Of a stretch of DNA of 64,000 bases, positions 1-10,097 are shown piece after piece. A program made the position numbers and the translations under genes. Positions within the stretch are counted from its first letter, which is position 1. Each line of letters opens with the position of its first letter. This DNA is from Periplaneta americana. Its lineage: Eukaryota > Arthropoda > Insecta > Blattodea > Blattidae. The notes under the pieces were generated by a model that was not told where the DNA came from, did not search any database, and worked only from the letters and a program-made list of their open reading frames with translations. Location: NCBI RefSeq assembly GCF_040183065.1, contig NC_091127.1:107354334-107418333 (forward strand), in the 5' to 3' direction.

Positions 1-672
1 AATTAGCATTATTGTAGTCTACCTTGTGCATAAATGCATGTTAAATCAGTGTACAACATTTCAGAATTTTATCTCTAATCGTTGTGGAGTTATGAAATAA
101 TATGTGTAAAATTTTCAAATTTTGGAAAATTTAATTTAAAGTAAAAAGTGAATTCTAAAAAAATATTATTTGTAATCTTTTTTATACTTTTATCAGATAT
201 TAAGTTCTAATAAGTCTTGTTGTGGTACCTTGTTATTTTTGTCCAATTGTGAGTTCATTTCCTTATAAAATTTTAGAAATTCAGAGCCTGCATTTTTCTG
301 ATAATATTTGTGGGCGTTCACGTACGTACATCTTTAATGACTAATCATCAACGAGTTGGGAAGCATGGCAGAATAGACTTTTTGTATGTCAGAACATTAA
401 TAAACGTATTCTTTTCAATCTTCGCTTCCACTGGCATTACTATCTTTGTTGGTCGTAGGCCATGTTACATTTCTGTCCAGAAATCTTTCAATTCATCCGG
501 TATGAATTGCAAAAATCTTCTTAAGATCTCCATTTTTTAACATTAATTGGTAGCCTCGAGTTATATTCTAGGTTTTTTGGCAGTTCAAACGATAAATTTT
601 CATCACAAACTGAACAAGGAAAGACTAGAAATAAAAGCTTTTGGAGTTTTCTTTACGTATTTTACATTTATT
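1..672. other. AT-rich intergenic sequence, no gene seen
   Basis: No conserved motif, RNA gene or convincing coding segment was found. The frames at 310-540 and 547-771 have no recognisable domain; the second runs into the SINE promoter that follows. Confidence 0.5.
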
Positions 673-683
673 ACGTTAATTAC

Positions 684-941
684 AGCCACCGGCGTGGCTC
701 AGTCGGTTAAGGCGCTTGCCTGCCGGCCTGATGTTGCGCTCGGGCACGGGTTCGATCCCCGGTTGGGCTGATTACCTGGTTGGGTTTTTTCCGAGGTTTT
801 CCCCAACCGCAAGGTGAATGCGAGGTAATCTATGGCGAATCCTCGGCCTCATCTCGCCAAATACCATCTCGCTATCACCAATCTCATCGACGCTAAATAA
901 CTCGTAGTTGGTACAGCGTCGTTAAATAACCAACTAAAAAA
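684..941 (+). mobile_element. tRNA-derived SINE, family 1, complete copy with TSD
   Basis: The head carries RNA polymerase III promoter boxes: an A-box-like GTGGCTCAGTCGG near 694-706 and a B box GGTTCGATCCC at 749-759. The body contains the run 'ttttttccgaggttttcccc' and the 3' end a GACGCT...AGCGTC hairpin followed by GTTAAATAACC and a short A run. The copy is flanked by a perfect 11-bp direct repeat, acgttaattac, at 673-683 and 942-952, the mark of LINE-style target-primed integration. It makes no protein and depends on a LINE partner. Related copies lie at 25.1, 37.3 and 54.6 kb. Confidence 0.9.
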
Positions 942-952
942 ACGTTAATTAC

Positions 953-2221
953 GCATTATTTACGCGTATTTTACTGTAATGTAAAAACGTTTTTTACGCG
1001 TGAAGTCCCAACCCTGGCTGTAACATCGATGAAGCCCTATTTTTTCAGGACAATATAATATTATTTACGTTTCGTTCAATTCAAATATGCAGTCAATATT
1101 AATTCAATGTAGGGAAATATAAAAAATATCAGTACTCATAATTAATATTAACCTCAAAATCTAACCTACCCGTAATCCCATTGACAACTTTGAAGGAATC
1201 CGTGAAAATATAATTATCTATGGAAAAGGAGTCCACAGCGCTAATAAGTTTGAGAACTACTGCTTTATGGATTTCGAACCTAAGATCCCAACTTCACGCA
1301 ACCTAAAACTATGCCAGAATCGAAAGTTATTATTTTGATTCCGTATCACTTTTCTTTCCTCCAACTGATGAGTGAAAAAAAGACAGTTGTTGCGTATGTA
1401 TAATAATGTTCATTCCACAAGTACCTGCTTAACCACTGATGCATTGACGAAGGATCCTGTAAGGACAGGAAACAGGACAGTTAACAATGCGTACTTGAAG
1501 GGTTTATCCCCCTTCTTGAAAGAGAGGTGGGAAGGAAAATGAGGGGGAAGGGGGGGGGGGCTAATCATATGGAAATCAATTCAGAGTTGCGACTGCGAAA
1601 GGCTTTACTTCCTGTTCATGTTTAAAATACATTCAGAGAGTTTAGTGCTTGTACCGTAGGCCTATCTATATCACTAAACACGTGCACGTGACAGACTGAT
1701 GTCAGGCGGAAATATGGCCGCCAGCATCCTGTTGGACGCACAGATAGCGCGCAGCCTTAAACGGCCCAAATGCCACTTCACACTGAAATATTTCATGAAA
1801 CAAAGCGACTAAAACAAAAAGTCAGCACCTTCTGTATCGTTCCTACATCACAATGTTAATTTATCGAAATAAAAAAAATACTGGAATATAATATAGGCTA
1901 CGTAAGTACCATATTCATTAAATTTGTCCATGGCGTCAGTGTATATCTATGGAATCTCCGTGGTAAACACGTTCAGCCCTCGTGTTCGTATTACTTGATT
2001 AATTATTAATAATGTTGTGACTCTTTTACCTGTCAAACTTATTCATAGACAACAGGATTACGATATGGAAGCATCCCCATTAAACGAATAGAAAAATAAA
2101 ATATTGTGATGCTGCAAAAAATAGATTTCGGTAAGTTATTTTCAAAAAAAATAAACGTTGTTCGACAATGTCTCTAGTACCGAACAAAAACTGATTTTGG
2201 ACTTTGTATCTCCCGTCATAG
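953..2221. other. Intergenic, nothing recognisable except a G run
   Basis: No coding or RNA feature could be supported. A G-rich run lies at 1541-1560. The octamer TAGGCCTA occurs at 1657-1664. Confidence 0.4.
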
Positions 2222-2274
2222 ATACATACATACATACATACATACATACATACATACATACATACATACATACA
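2222..2274. repeat. (CATA)n microsatellite
   Basis: Thirteen or so uninterrupted 4-bp units. It makes spurious MYVC-repeat frames on the minus strand. Confidence 0.95.
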
Positions 2275-2277
2275 GTA

Positions 2278-2547
2278 CGATTATTTAGTCCTGACAGTCG
2301 CCGACAATGTGGGCCTTGGTCAGGCGAGTTCATTTAGTTACGCCAAGGGGTGTTTGGGTTATTCACTCGGTTGCCGTCGGAGCGATCGGGTGTCATGCGT
2401 GCGGTAGAGCGGTATGTTTCCAGTACAATTAAGCTGTACTGCATTCCTTTACCGACCGCTCACCCTTATCTCTACTCCGGAACTCTCCCCACGCCTCCTA
2501 TTACTTCCCCTCTTTCGCGACGCTGAGCTGTCAGAACTAAATAATCG
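2278..2547. mobile_element. Candidate 270-bp TIR element (MITE-like)
   Basis: The ends are a 20-bp imperfect inverted repeat with one mismatch: cgattatttagtcctgacag at 2278-2297 and its reverse complement at 2528-2547. The interior is less AT-rich than the surroundings and codes for nothing recognisable. It is squeezed between a (CATA)n array and a SINE, so a target duplication cannot be read. The transposon class is unknown. Confidence 0.5.
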
Positions 2548-2557
2548 GTCTGAACAG

Positions 2558-2812
2558 GTCCACTCTGTGGAGTAAAGGCTAGCGCGTCTAGCCGCAAAAG
2601 CAGGTGGCCCGGGTTCGATTCCCGGCCGGGGCAATTTACCTGGTTGAGGTTTTTTCCGGGGTTTTCCCTCAACCCAATATGAGCAAATGCTGGATAACTT
2701 TCGGTGCTGGACCCCGGACTCATTTCACAGGCATTATCACCTTCATCTCATTCAGACGCTAAATAACCTAAGATGTTGATAAAGCGTCATAAAATAACCT
2801 ATTAAAATAAAA
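2558..2812 (+). mobile_element. tRNA-derived SINE, family 2
   Basis: The head reads GTGGAGTAAAGGCTAGCGCG (A-box region) followed by GGGTTCGATTCCCGG (B box, around 2612-2626). The body has the family's 'ggttttttccggggttttcc' block and a 3' end with GACGCTAAATAACC...AAAGCGTC. It ends directly in a (CATA)n array. Seven copies of this family are in the window, which makes the assignment firm. Confidence 0.88.
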
Positions 2813-2850
2813 CATACATACATACATACATACATACATACATACATACA
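2813..2850. repeat. (CATA)n microsatellite
   Basis: About nine 4-bp units between a SINE and a LINE 3' fragment. Confidence 0.9.
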
Positions 2851-2852
2851 GA

Positions 2853-3203
2853 CATAAGGGTGAATTAAGAAGATCGTTCATCCCTAGTGTACAGGATAGA
2901 TTGTTTAAGAAACGACATATGTGTACAAACTTAGCTACTATCCTAACAGGTCATGGGAATCTAAGATCGTATTTCCATCGCTGTAAGATAATGGACGATC
3001 CAATATGCCCTTGTAAACGGAATCCACAAACTGTGGATCACCTGCTCTGGGAATGTGAGTTACTAAATAAACAAAGACTAAGCCTCAAGAAAAGTGTGAT
3101 TAACGTCGGCGGCCACTGGCCGATGAGCAATTGTGACTTAGTGAATAAATATACAAAACCATTCATAAAGTTCACAAAAACTATTAATTTTGACATATTG
3201 TAA
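2853..3203 (+). pseudogene. C-terminal end of a non-LTR retrotransposon ORF2
   Basis: The frame is open upstream of the first possible start, so this is a 5'-truncated fragment, not a gene with its own start. The encoded end includes the segment TGHGNLRSYFHRCKIMDD, then CPCKRNPQTVDHLLWEC, a Cys-Cys-His-Cys pattern found at the end of many insect jockey/R1-type LINE polyproteins. About 115 codons are uninterrupted before the stop at 3201-3203. The catalytic reverse-transcriptase part is missing. The stop codon merges into a tandemly repeated 3' UTR that follows. Confidence 0.75.
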
Positions 3204-4075
3204 ATAGTAAATTCGAGGAAAATAGGTTAATTTGTTAAATAGTATTCTTCTAGACTCGTTTTTAAAAAGTATTAACAATAGTATAGATTTTATTTTGTTT
3301 TATTTTATTTTTAATTTGTAAACAGAAAAACAGAATAGGCTCCAAAATAGTGTTTTATAATGTATTTAAAAGATCCAACAATGTTGATAAGTTGTAAATA
3401 GTAAATTTAAGGAAAATAGGTTAATTTGTTGAATAGTATACTTCTAAACATAGATTGTAAAAGGATTAACAATAGTATTCATTGTTTTTTTTTTAATTTG
3501 TAAATAGAAAAACAGAACAGGCTCTAAAATAGTGTTGTACAATGTATGTAAATAGTAAATTTAAGGAAAATAGGTTAATTTGTTAAATAGCATTCTTCTA
3601 AACATAGGTAGTTTTTAAAAGTATTAGCAATAGTATAGATTTTTTTTAATTTGTAAACAGAAAAACAGAATAGGCTCTAAAATAATGTTGTATAATGTAT
3701 TTGAAAGATTCAACAGTAGCATAGATGTTAACACGTTGTAAATAGTAAATTTTAGGGAAAGTAGGTTAATTTGTTAAATAGTATATTTCTAAACATAGTT
3801 TTTAAAATGATTAGCAATAGATTTGATTTTTTTTATCTGTAAATATAAAAATGGAATAGGTACTAAAATAGTGTTGTACAAAGTATTTAAAAGATTCAAC
3901 AGCAGCATAGATATTAACATGTTGTAATAGTAAATTTAGGAAAAGTAGAATAGGCTAGCAATAATGTGTATACATTGTATTCGGAAGAGTTAGCAATATT
4001 GTAATGTGTAGTCTATTAGCATGTAGTATTGCATTTTTGTAATGGAACATGCTTGTAAAGAAGGATTTTAAAAAA
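3198..4075 (+). repeat. Tandem 3'-UTR repeats of the LINE, about five units
   Basis: Units begin with ttgtaaatagtaaatt near 3198, 3392, 3543, 3736 and 3922, giving spacings of roughly 150-194 bp. Each contains aataggttaatttgttaaat, a T-rich block and a cagaataggctctaaaat-like block. Units differ by point changes and small indels. The last unit is shortened and runs into (CATA)n. Confidence 0.85.
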
Positions 4076-4168
4076 TACATACATACATACATACATACAT
4101 ACATACATACATACATACATACATACATACATACATACATACATACATACATACATACATACATACAT
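4076..4168. repeat. (CATA)n microsatellite, probable LINE tail
   Basis: About 23 units following the tandem 3' UTR. Confidence 0.95.
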
Positions 4169-4259
4169 AGGTTAATTTGTTAAATAGTATTCTTCTAGAC
4201 TAGTTTTTAAAAAGTATTAACAATAGTATAGATTTTATTTGATTTTATTTTTAATTTGT
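4169..4259 (+). repeat. Detached copy of the LINE 3'-UTR unit
   Basis: Nearly identical to 3224-3318 (the first unit, not the nearest one), and flanked on both sides by (CATA)n. This suggests a duplication or recombination through the microsatellite. Confidence 0.8.
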
Positions 4260-4312
4260 ACATACATACATACATACATACATACATACATACATACATA
4301 CATACATACATA
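4260..4312. repeat. (CATA)n microsatellite
   Basis: Abuts the left terminal repeat of the 2.3-kb element. Confidence 0.95.
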
Positions 4313-5015
4313 CGGGCTGTTCCATGTGAAATCGGACAAAATTTCACAAAATCTGACCTCGCATTAAAAAAAAAAAACGGTGCTTCTGTCATTGAAAGGC
4401 CTTCACTGGACAAGCCTAATGGTGAATTAAAATATCCCCAACTAGTATTACATTTCATTTTATAGAGCGTCAAATTTATCGTACTTTCGTAAACTTCTTA
4501 GCTTTGGAAGAACATTGCTCAGAGACATTTAGTGGTAGAATTTTCAACGACATCTCTTTTTAAAGCACACTCAGAGAATAATATAATGACTTTGAAGGGA
4601 TTTTTTTTTAAATTCTTATTCACTTGACTAGGCAGATTTATTTATTTTACTTTTTTTCTTTAAAAAATAGCTCAAACATAAAAATACGACAATATGGGCG
4701 ACTTAATATAGAATGAAACACAGTTTACAGATCCAAAATTTTCTTTGGGTAAGGGTGAAAAAAAAATAAAGAAAGAATTCTCATCGTGGATTTCTTCGCC
4801 GCGCGGCTGCATCCCACAGCCAGCTGAGCGTGCGCGTAGTTGGCCAACGCTAGCAGCTCGTAAGTTGCGTCATGCGAGTAGTTCACGCATTTGAAAACAA
4901 CTCGAAATGAAAGATGTATTTCTCTGAATACTAAAATAATTACATAATCCTACACTAACCTGTTACTGTTTACTGATGGTTACTTCAACACTATTGGCAG
5001 CATGGGAGAAAAGTT

Positions 5016-5310
5016 TCATTTCCAGCTTTGATGTGGAGACAGGTATGAAGGCATGCGATGTTCTTGTTTCAGTGGACTTTCCTCAATAGAAGCGAGCGAT
5101 TGATTTAATTTTGGAATCGCAATTTCTTTCTGAAAGTCAGTAGTAGTAGTAGTAGTAGTAGTAGTACCGTCACTTGTATTATCAGCACTATCCACTTCAA
5201 TAAGTTCCTCTCCTGTTCTTTCCTCTGTAACACTTGGGTTACCTGCGCTTCCTCCTACATTAGTTTTATCACTGTGATAGGTATCAGAATGGGATTTGTA
5301 ATTTGTTCAG
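5016..5310 (-). pseudogene. Open coding-like segment in the 2.3-kb element
   Basis: About 97 codons are open on the minus strand, ending at TGA 5016-5018, with no start codon near the 5' end; an internal exon or continuation is likely. Residues include an acidic stretch EERTGEELIEVDSADNTSDG, a run of nine threonines encoded by (ACT)n, and LNQSLASIEESPLKQEH. The acidic linker plus L-x-ESP-x-K pattern looks like real protein sequence. I do not recognise the family with confidence. Confidence 0.5.
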
Positions 5311-5492
5311 CACAATATTTAGAAGTACCGGTAATATCCGTAGGGGATGGTCTCATTATGTACCTAAATTGTATCAGTATGTAACTACTTAATTCCGATC
5401 CAGTTTTATGTTCAACTGTGTAAGCAAGTCTTACTCCTGGTTGAGTGTAAGAGAAGGCCTTACGGCCTTAAATCTGCTAGGTTAAATAAAGC

Positions 5493-5526
<34 letters not shown>

Positions 5527-5533
5527 GTTATTA

Positions 5534-5610
<77 letters not shown>
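5311..5610 (+). mobile_element. LINE 3' end with (ATT)n tail
   Basis: The sequence agaaggccttacggccttaa followed by a tctgctaggttaaataaagccattatt block is the kind of 3' terminus seen on insect non-LTR elements, and it continues into about 120 bp of imperfect (ATT)n (5487-5610). The copy is strongly 5'-truncated, and its left boundary near 5311 is estimated. It lies between the two coding-like pieces of the 2.3-kb element, so it is younger than that element. Confidence 0.65.
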
Positions 5611-5788
5611 GTCTTGTATAATTGCAGGAACAAGTTTTACACATTCTCACAGAGTTATTTAAGTTAATGGGAACGTTAAACTTTTCCAATATCCAATTTG
5701 GCACTACCTTCAACTTTTCTGTGGTCCTTTTTCTATGTAATCGTTGGAAGGGGCTGAAGTAGCGATCTGTCCTAAAACGATTTTCCAT
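5606..5788 (-). pseudogene. N-terminal coding-like segment of the 2.3-kb element
   Basis: A likely start at 5786-5788 opens MENRFRTDRYFSPFQRLH, followed by a basic stretch, VPNWILEKFNVPINLN and then VRMCKTCSCNY, a Cys-x2-Cys-x-Cys cluster. The frame ends in (ATT)n. It reads toward the segment at 5310-5016. It could be a DNA-binding N-terminus of a transposon protein, but that is inference. Confidence 0.4.
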
Positions 5789-6624
5789 TTTGGGCACCCT
5801 ATAAAAAAGGATTTGACTTTTCAGTACCGATAATGTGCACATGTATTTTTGTGAAGCGATTCTGTAATAGCATGATTGATAGCTATAATTCTTGCTTTTA
5901 AGGCAATACGTAATCATCATTTTACCTTAATAGAGTAGTTTTTGTTGAATTTTCTGCAACACAATAAAAGTAAACTTTCAAACAATGGAACTGAATATAT
6001 ACTGTCACCCTGTAATAATATACGCAGAAGACTGGCTGGTGGGTCACGTATTCGTCTTATCCCTTGTGTTGTGACTACACACCAGCTGCTTCAAGGCCAG
6101 CTGATAAGAATATTCTGGCTGCTCTCACATCGCCGCATGACGCTGCAGGGAGCGCGTATTTTTATAGCGAGATTTGAAATATTTATTTTAAGGCTTTTCA
6201 TTTAAAATAGCTTTTCAAAAAAAATTGTATGATTTTTGTCTCAACAATAACTAATATTATAATATTTTATATCCATACTTTTTTGGTGGTAACAAGTTAT
6301 AAATCACAAAAAACAGTATATCCATGATTTCCACAAACAATAAAATATATGTGTTACACCCCATTGATACACTTAAATGTGCACTACAAAATTAGCTATA
6401 GCTTAATTTTTTATTTCAAAGCCAGGCGTAGTAGTATGTGTTTAAAGTAAGAAGAAAATATAAAATACGCTAAATTTTAAAGAATTTTATCTGAAAACTA
6501 CTGGGCTAAGGAAAGCCAAAATTTGTACATTTACTAGTTTCCATATACTAAACGTCTGTACGAATTTTCAGACAATTCTGACATGTCATGGTATTTCGTT
6601 GTCCGATTTCATATGGAATAGCCC

Positions 6625-6765
6625 ATACATACATACATACATACATACATACATACATACATACATACATACATACATACATACATACATACATACATAC
6701 ATACATGCATACATACAGTAAATACATACATACATACATACATACATACATACATACATACATAC
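6625..6765. repeat. (CATA)n microsatellite, LINE tail on the minus strand
   Basis: Two arrays, 6625-6717 and about 6721-6765, separated by 'gtaaa'. The right array touches the 3' end of the LINE fragment that reads leftward from 7.6 kb. Confidence 0.95.
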
Positions 6766-7604
6766 AAGTTCTGCAAATCCAGCATTCTCCAATCCTTCCT
6801 ATTTACTACCTTCCTCTTAGTCTCCGCATATGATCTATATCTTAATATCATCTATCACTTGATATCTTCTTCTGCCCGAACTCTTCTTCCGTTCAACATT
6901 CCTTCCAATGCATCCTTCAGTAAGCTGTTTCTTCTCAGCCAGTGATCTAACCAATTCCTTTTCCTCTTCCTGATCAGTTGCAGCATCATTCATTCTTCAT
7001 ACACTCTTTCTAATACAGCTTCTTTTCTTATTCTGCCTGTCCACTTCACACGCTCCATTCTTCTCTTTATCCAGATCTCAAACGCTTCTATTCGCTTCTC
7101 TTCACTTCGTCATAATGTCCACGTTTCTGCCCCATACAATGCCGCACTCCACACAAAGCACTTCACTAGTCTCTTCCTTAGTTCTTTTTCCAGAGGTCCG
7201 TAGAAGATGCTCCTTTTTCAATTAAAAGCTTCCTTTGCCATTGTTATCCTCCTTTTTACTTCCTGGCTTCAGCTCATGTTACTGCTTATAGCATATTCCA
7301 AGTATTTGAAACTGTCCACTTGCTCTGCTGTCTCATTTTCAATTGGCAAGTTTACCTTCATTGTTTTTCTTCCTATAACTATGGTCTTCGTCTTATTTGC
7401 ATTTATCTTCATCCCATTCTGCTCACAGCTGTCATTTAACTCCAGTAGCATATTTCTTAGTATCGTCTCCTCTACTCCTAACAACGCCATATCATCAGCA
7501 AACTTTATGCACTTTATTATTCTTCCTCCTACTTTCACCCCTCTCATGTTCTGAAAACAGTTCTTCACCAAATCCTCCAAATACATACATGAATGACACA
7601 TCAA
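6766..7604 (-). pseudogene. 5'-truncated LINE reverse transcriptase, (TATG)n-tailed
   Basis: Reading leftward, the first part (7604-7269) contains KCIKFADDMALLGV, where FADDM is the reverse-transcriptase motif C equivalent of YADD, then NANKTKTIVIGRK and FKYLEYAIS. The next segment gives VKRRITMAKEAFN, CFVWSAALYGAETWTL, RMERVKWTGRIRKEAV, RKRKRNWLDHWLRRN and EGMLNGRRVRAEEDIK, but with at least three in-frame TGA codons. The element is therefore dead. Its 3' end runs into (TATG)n. The same C-terminal region appears on the plus strand at 50.8-51.1 kb. Confidence 0.85.
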
Positions 7605-7669
7605 ATATAGGCCTAATAATTTTATTAAAAAAATGGGTCTTTAGTGGAAACCATGCAGTGACAGTTTAG

Positions 7670-8412
7670 TACAAATCAGATCAAACTATTTTCTTCCTGA
7701 TTTTTAATCATTATAATAAGTAATCATGATTCCAGACCAGGCAGCCCTATTCGGAATACAGAATAGTAAATCGTTGCTTGCATGATTTAATGATATTTCT
7801 ATTTATATTTTCACTCTGGGTCTGTAATTGAAAATGTACATGGATTCTATTTTCTTCCATGGCAAGTACAGTATATGTTATATCCAGTTTTGCTTGTAAT
7901 TTTTTATTCTTTGTGAAACAGATGTGATTTATAATTGCAGTAACTAAATTTCACAAATGCACAACACTGAATATACTGACCTCTGAATAACGAGCAATCA
8001 CGCAAAATCTTTTAAAGTGAACTGATAGTCTAGAGCAGTGGTCGGCATTTATTGACTCGCGACTCAACCCCTTAATACACAAGTAGGGTGGAAGGCAGGA
8101 TTTAAGCTAGGAAATAAATAATTGTCGCAAAAATGCAGAAGAAAAATTATATTTGTGCAAGTTATTGCGAAATGCTTGTGCAGTGTTATAAATAATTGTG
8201 CAGAAAGATAAAATTAATAAAGTATGCAGAAACAAAAAGGTGTGTAATTTCTTTCTTAGAGTTTTATTACTTTCAGTCCATCTTATGACACTCTAGATAT
8301 ACTTACGTAAGTAAAGTATCAGATGTAGGTATCTTTAGAATCAATTACTGCTGAATTTACATCAAATTAAAATACGTCATTTTATGGGCACTCTAAATAT
8401 TGAAATTCTTTA
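7670..8412. other. Intergenic, nothing recognisable
   Basis: AT-rich, no supportable coding or RNA feature. Confidence 0.4.
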
Positions 8413-8420
8413 CTAGTAGA

Positions 8421-8665
8421 CCCTTCAAGATTTGAAGGGTTCAGAGCCATAGTGGACCAAGCGCCATTTATTAAAAACGGAGAAAGCAAGGGTTAAAGTT
8501 AAGTGAATACCATAGTTTAATGAAGATTGACATATCATTTAGTTTGAATGTGTATACTTTATATTACTTGCTATATATTTCCATTGAATTATGGTGATAA
8601 CTTCATTTTAACCCTTGTTTTCTACGGGTTTAGTAAATGGCGCTTGGCCCACTATGGTTCTGAAC
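8421..8665. mobile_element. 245-bp hairpin MITE, copy 1
   Basis: The two halves are inverted copies: gggttcagagccatagtgg at about 8438 pairs with the complement of ccactatggttctgaac at 8649-8665, and the pairing continues inward through aagcgccattta and caagggttaaa. The centre is an unpaired AT-rich loop. An 8-bp direct repeat, ctagtaga, lies at 8413-8420 and 8666-8673 and could be the target duplication, though copy 2 at 29.2 kb has slightly different ends. Confidence 0.75.
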
Positions 8666-8673
8666 CTAGTAGA

Positions 8674-9530
8674 GTGCTAACTCTTTTTGCTGAAAGACGG
8701 TTTCTAATTCCAGTTTTTATAAGATTCATGCAACTAAATCCTCTCTCAAAATTTACAGTATGCGATGGAATTATATAAATCAATTAGAAGAAGTTGTTCA
8801 CTTCACTTACATGAATTGCACCAACTCTTTGAAATGAATTCCTGAACATCTATTGCTCAATACCTTTTTGAACATTGCTCATGCTATTATCATTTCATTT
8901 AAATTTAGATTAGTTCAAACACATCTTTGATTTCATTTTCTCCGTTACCGTCTTCGTTTCTGAAGTCCAATGTGATTGTCGCATTTTGCACATTTCCATT
9001 CAAAGTTTGTTGCATTTTTAGAAGTCGAGTAGCAAAATGCGACTGTGGCTTAAATCCTGGTGGAAAGGCACGATCTTCCTCCTCTTAGCCATCACTTGTC
9101 CATTCAACATTAAATAGTTTGGGTATCCTCCCCCTTTTACTTTACCCTCTTCTGTATAGTATGGGCTGAATTTTATATGACGTAATCTTTGCAGACCAAT
9201 GATCTAGAGCTCCATGAACCGTTACGTTTAAAACTTGATGAAAATTTCAGTTTTAAACGATTGTGGAAAAATGATGGACAGTAAAACACCTTTACAAAAA
9301 ATGCGAGAAAATCGTGCAGTTATAGTGGAAGCACAAGTAGTTACAGTATTATTTTAAACATGTTCATCCTTCCATGGTAGACCTACAGTATGTCTATGAA
9401 CGTTGCTACTTTCAGTTCATCTCTTCAATTAACGTTAGAGCACCTAATAGTGAAGCCTGTATCGTGTGATTAACAAAGGGATATTACTGGAAATAAGTGG
9501 AAACTGGAAACTTTTTTTTTCAAACTTCTT
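8674..9530. other. Intergenic, nothing recognisable
   Basis: No supportable feature. Several stop-rich frames only. Confidence 0.4.
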
Positions 9531-9975
9531 GTATACATCATCAGTGTCAATTGCTTCTTAATAATTAGTTGCTATGTGCGTAAATAAAATTTAAAATATT
9601 TATAATTGATTAAATGGCGATCTTACTTGTGTTAATTATGTAAGCATGTGCGGCTTACAGCTGTTTCGGTGCTACTTGACGCCATCCTCAGAGCCTTCTA
9701 TGTCTCGGCGTCATCTCAATTTCGCTGCCTGTTGTGTGGGTGCGTTCGTGTGATGAAGAGTTGTGTCAAATAATGTGTGTGTTCTGAAATTGATCTGTGT
9801 GTTGAGTATTTGATTAGGGTGTGTTTTAGTGTGTCTGTATATTTCATATTGTTCTAGTGTATTGAGTTTTTGGTTTTTGAGTTGTATTTGGGTTCAGTTA
9901 TTTATATTCAAGTATTAAAAGTAGTGTATCAAAAATTCAACATGGATTAAAATATTTGTAAAATGCATTCTTCAT
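9531..9975 (-). mobile_element. Penelope-like terminal repeat fragment
   Basis: This block shares several segments with 13660-13980: aaacagctgtaagccgcaca, cttacataattaacacaagt and, in the opposite orientation, gtgttctgaaatt and attaaaagtagtgta. The shared blocks occur in both orientations in both places, so each locus is an inverted mosaic. The presence of a hammerhead-like core (next entry) and this inverted arrangement resemble the LTR-like ends described for Penelope-like elements. No Penelope reverse transcriptase was seen nearby. Confidence 0.45.
9652..9695 (-). ncRNA. Hammerhead-ribozyme-like core
   Basis: On the minus strand: AGGCT-CTGAGGA-(stem II)-GAAA-C-AGCT-G-TA^AGCC. CTGAGGA (9685-9691) fits the invariant CUGANGA core, GAAA is at 9664-9667, stem III would be two base pairs (A-U, C-G) closed by AGCT, and the nucleotides after the predicted cleavage site (AGCC, 9652-9655) pair perfectly with GGCT before the core. 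Stem II (GGCG...CACC) has one mismatch and an extra U. Activity is inferred only. Confidence 0.55.
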
Positions 9976-10041
9976 AGCATAGGTCTATTATGGAATTATT
10001 GTAAAATGATATTGAATGTTTTGATTCAAACTTACAAGCAT

Positions 10042-10056
10042 AATTTAAAATCGATT
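10042..10056. repeat. Left target-site duplication, 15 bp
   Basis: aatttaaaatcgatt, repeated perfectly at 11524-11538. Confidence 0.9.
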
Positions 10057-10097
10057 TAAGGACGAAAGAAATGCTTATGAACAGAGTATAAAATGCG

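Larger units (their letters stand above)
4314..6624 (-). mobile_element. Candidate 2.3-kb TIR DNA transposon with decayed gene
   Basis: The ends form a 26-bp inverted repeat with two mismatches: gggctgttccatgtgaaatc... at 4314-4339 and its complement at 6599-6624. Both ends abut (CATA)n, so the insertion site was probably that repeat and the target duplication cannot be read. The minus strand holds two open segments (5606-5788 and 5016-5310) that look like parts of one protein, separated by an inserted LINE 3' end with a long (ATT)n tail. No known transposase catalytic motif was found, so the class is open. Confidence 0.55.

Noticed and set aside
1363-1385. CTGATGAGTGAAAA, a hammerhead-like string
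   Set aside because: There is no room for stem II between CTGATGA and GAAA and no flanking pairing.
2080-6851. Frames rich in MYVC, YIHT and similar repeats
   Set aside because: They are translations of (CATA)n or (TATG)n microsatellites.
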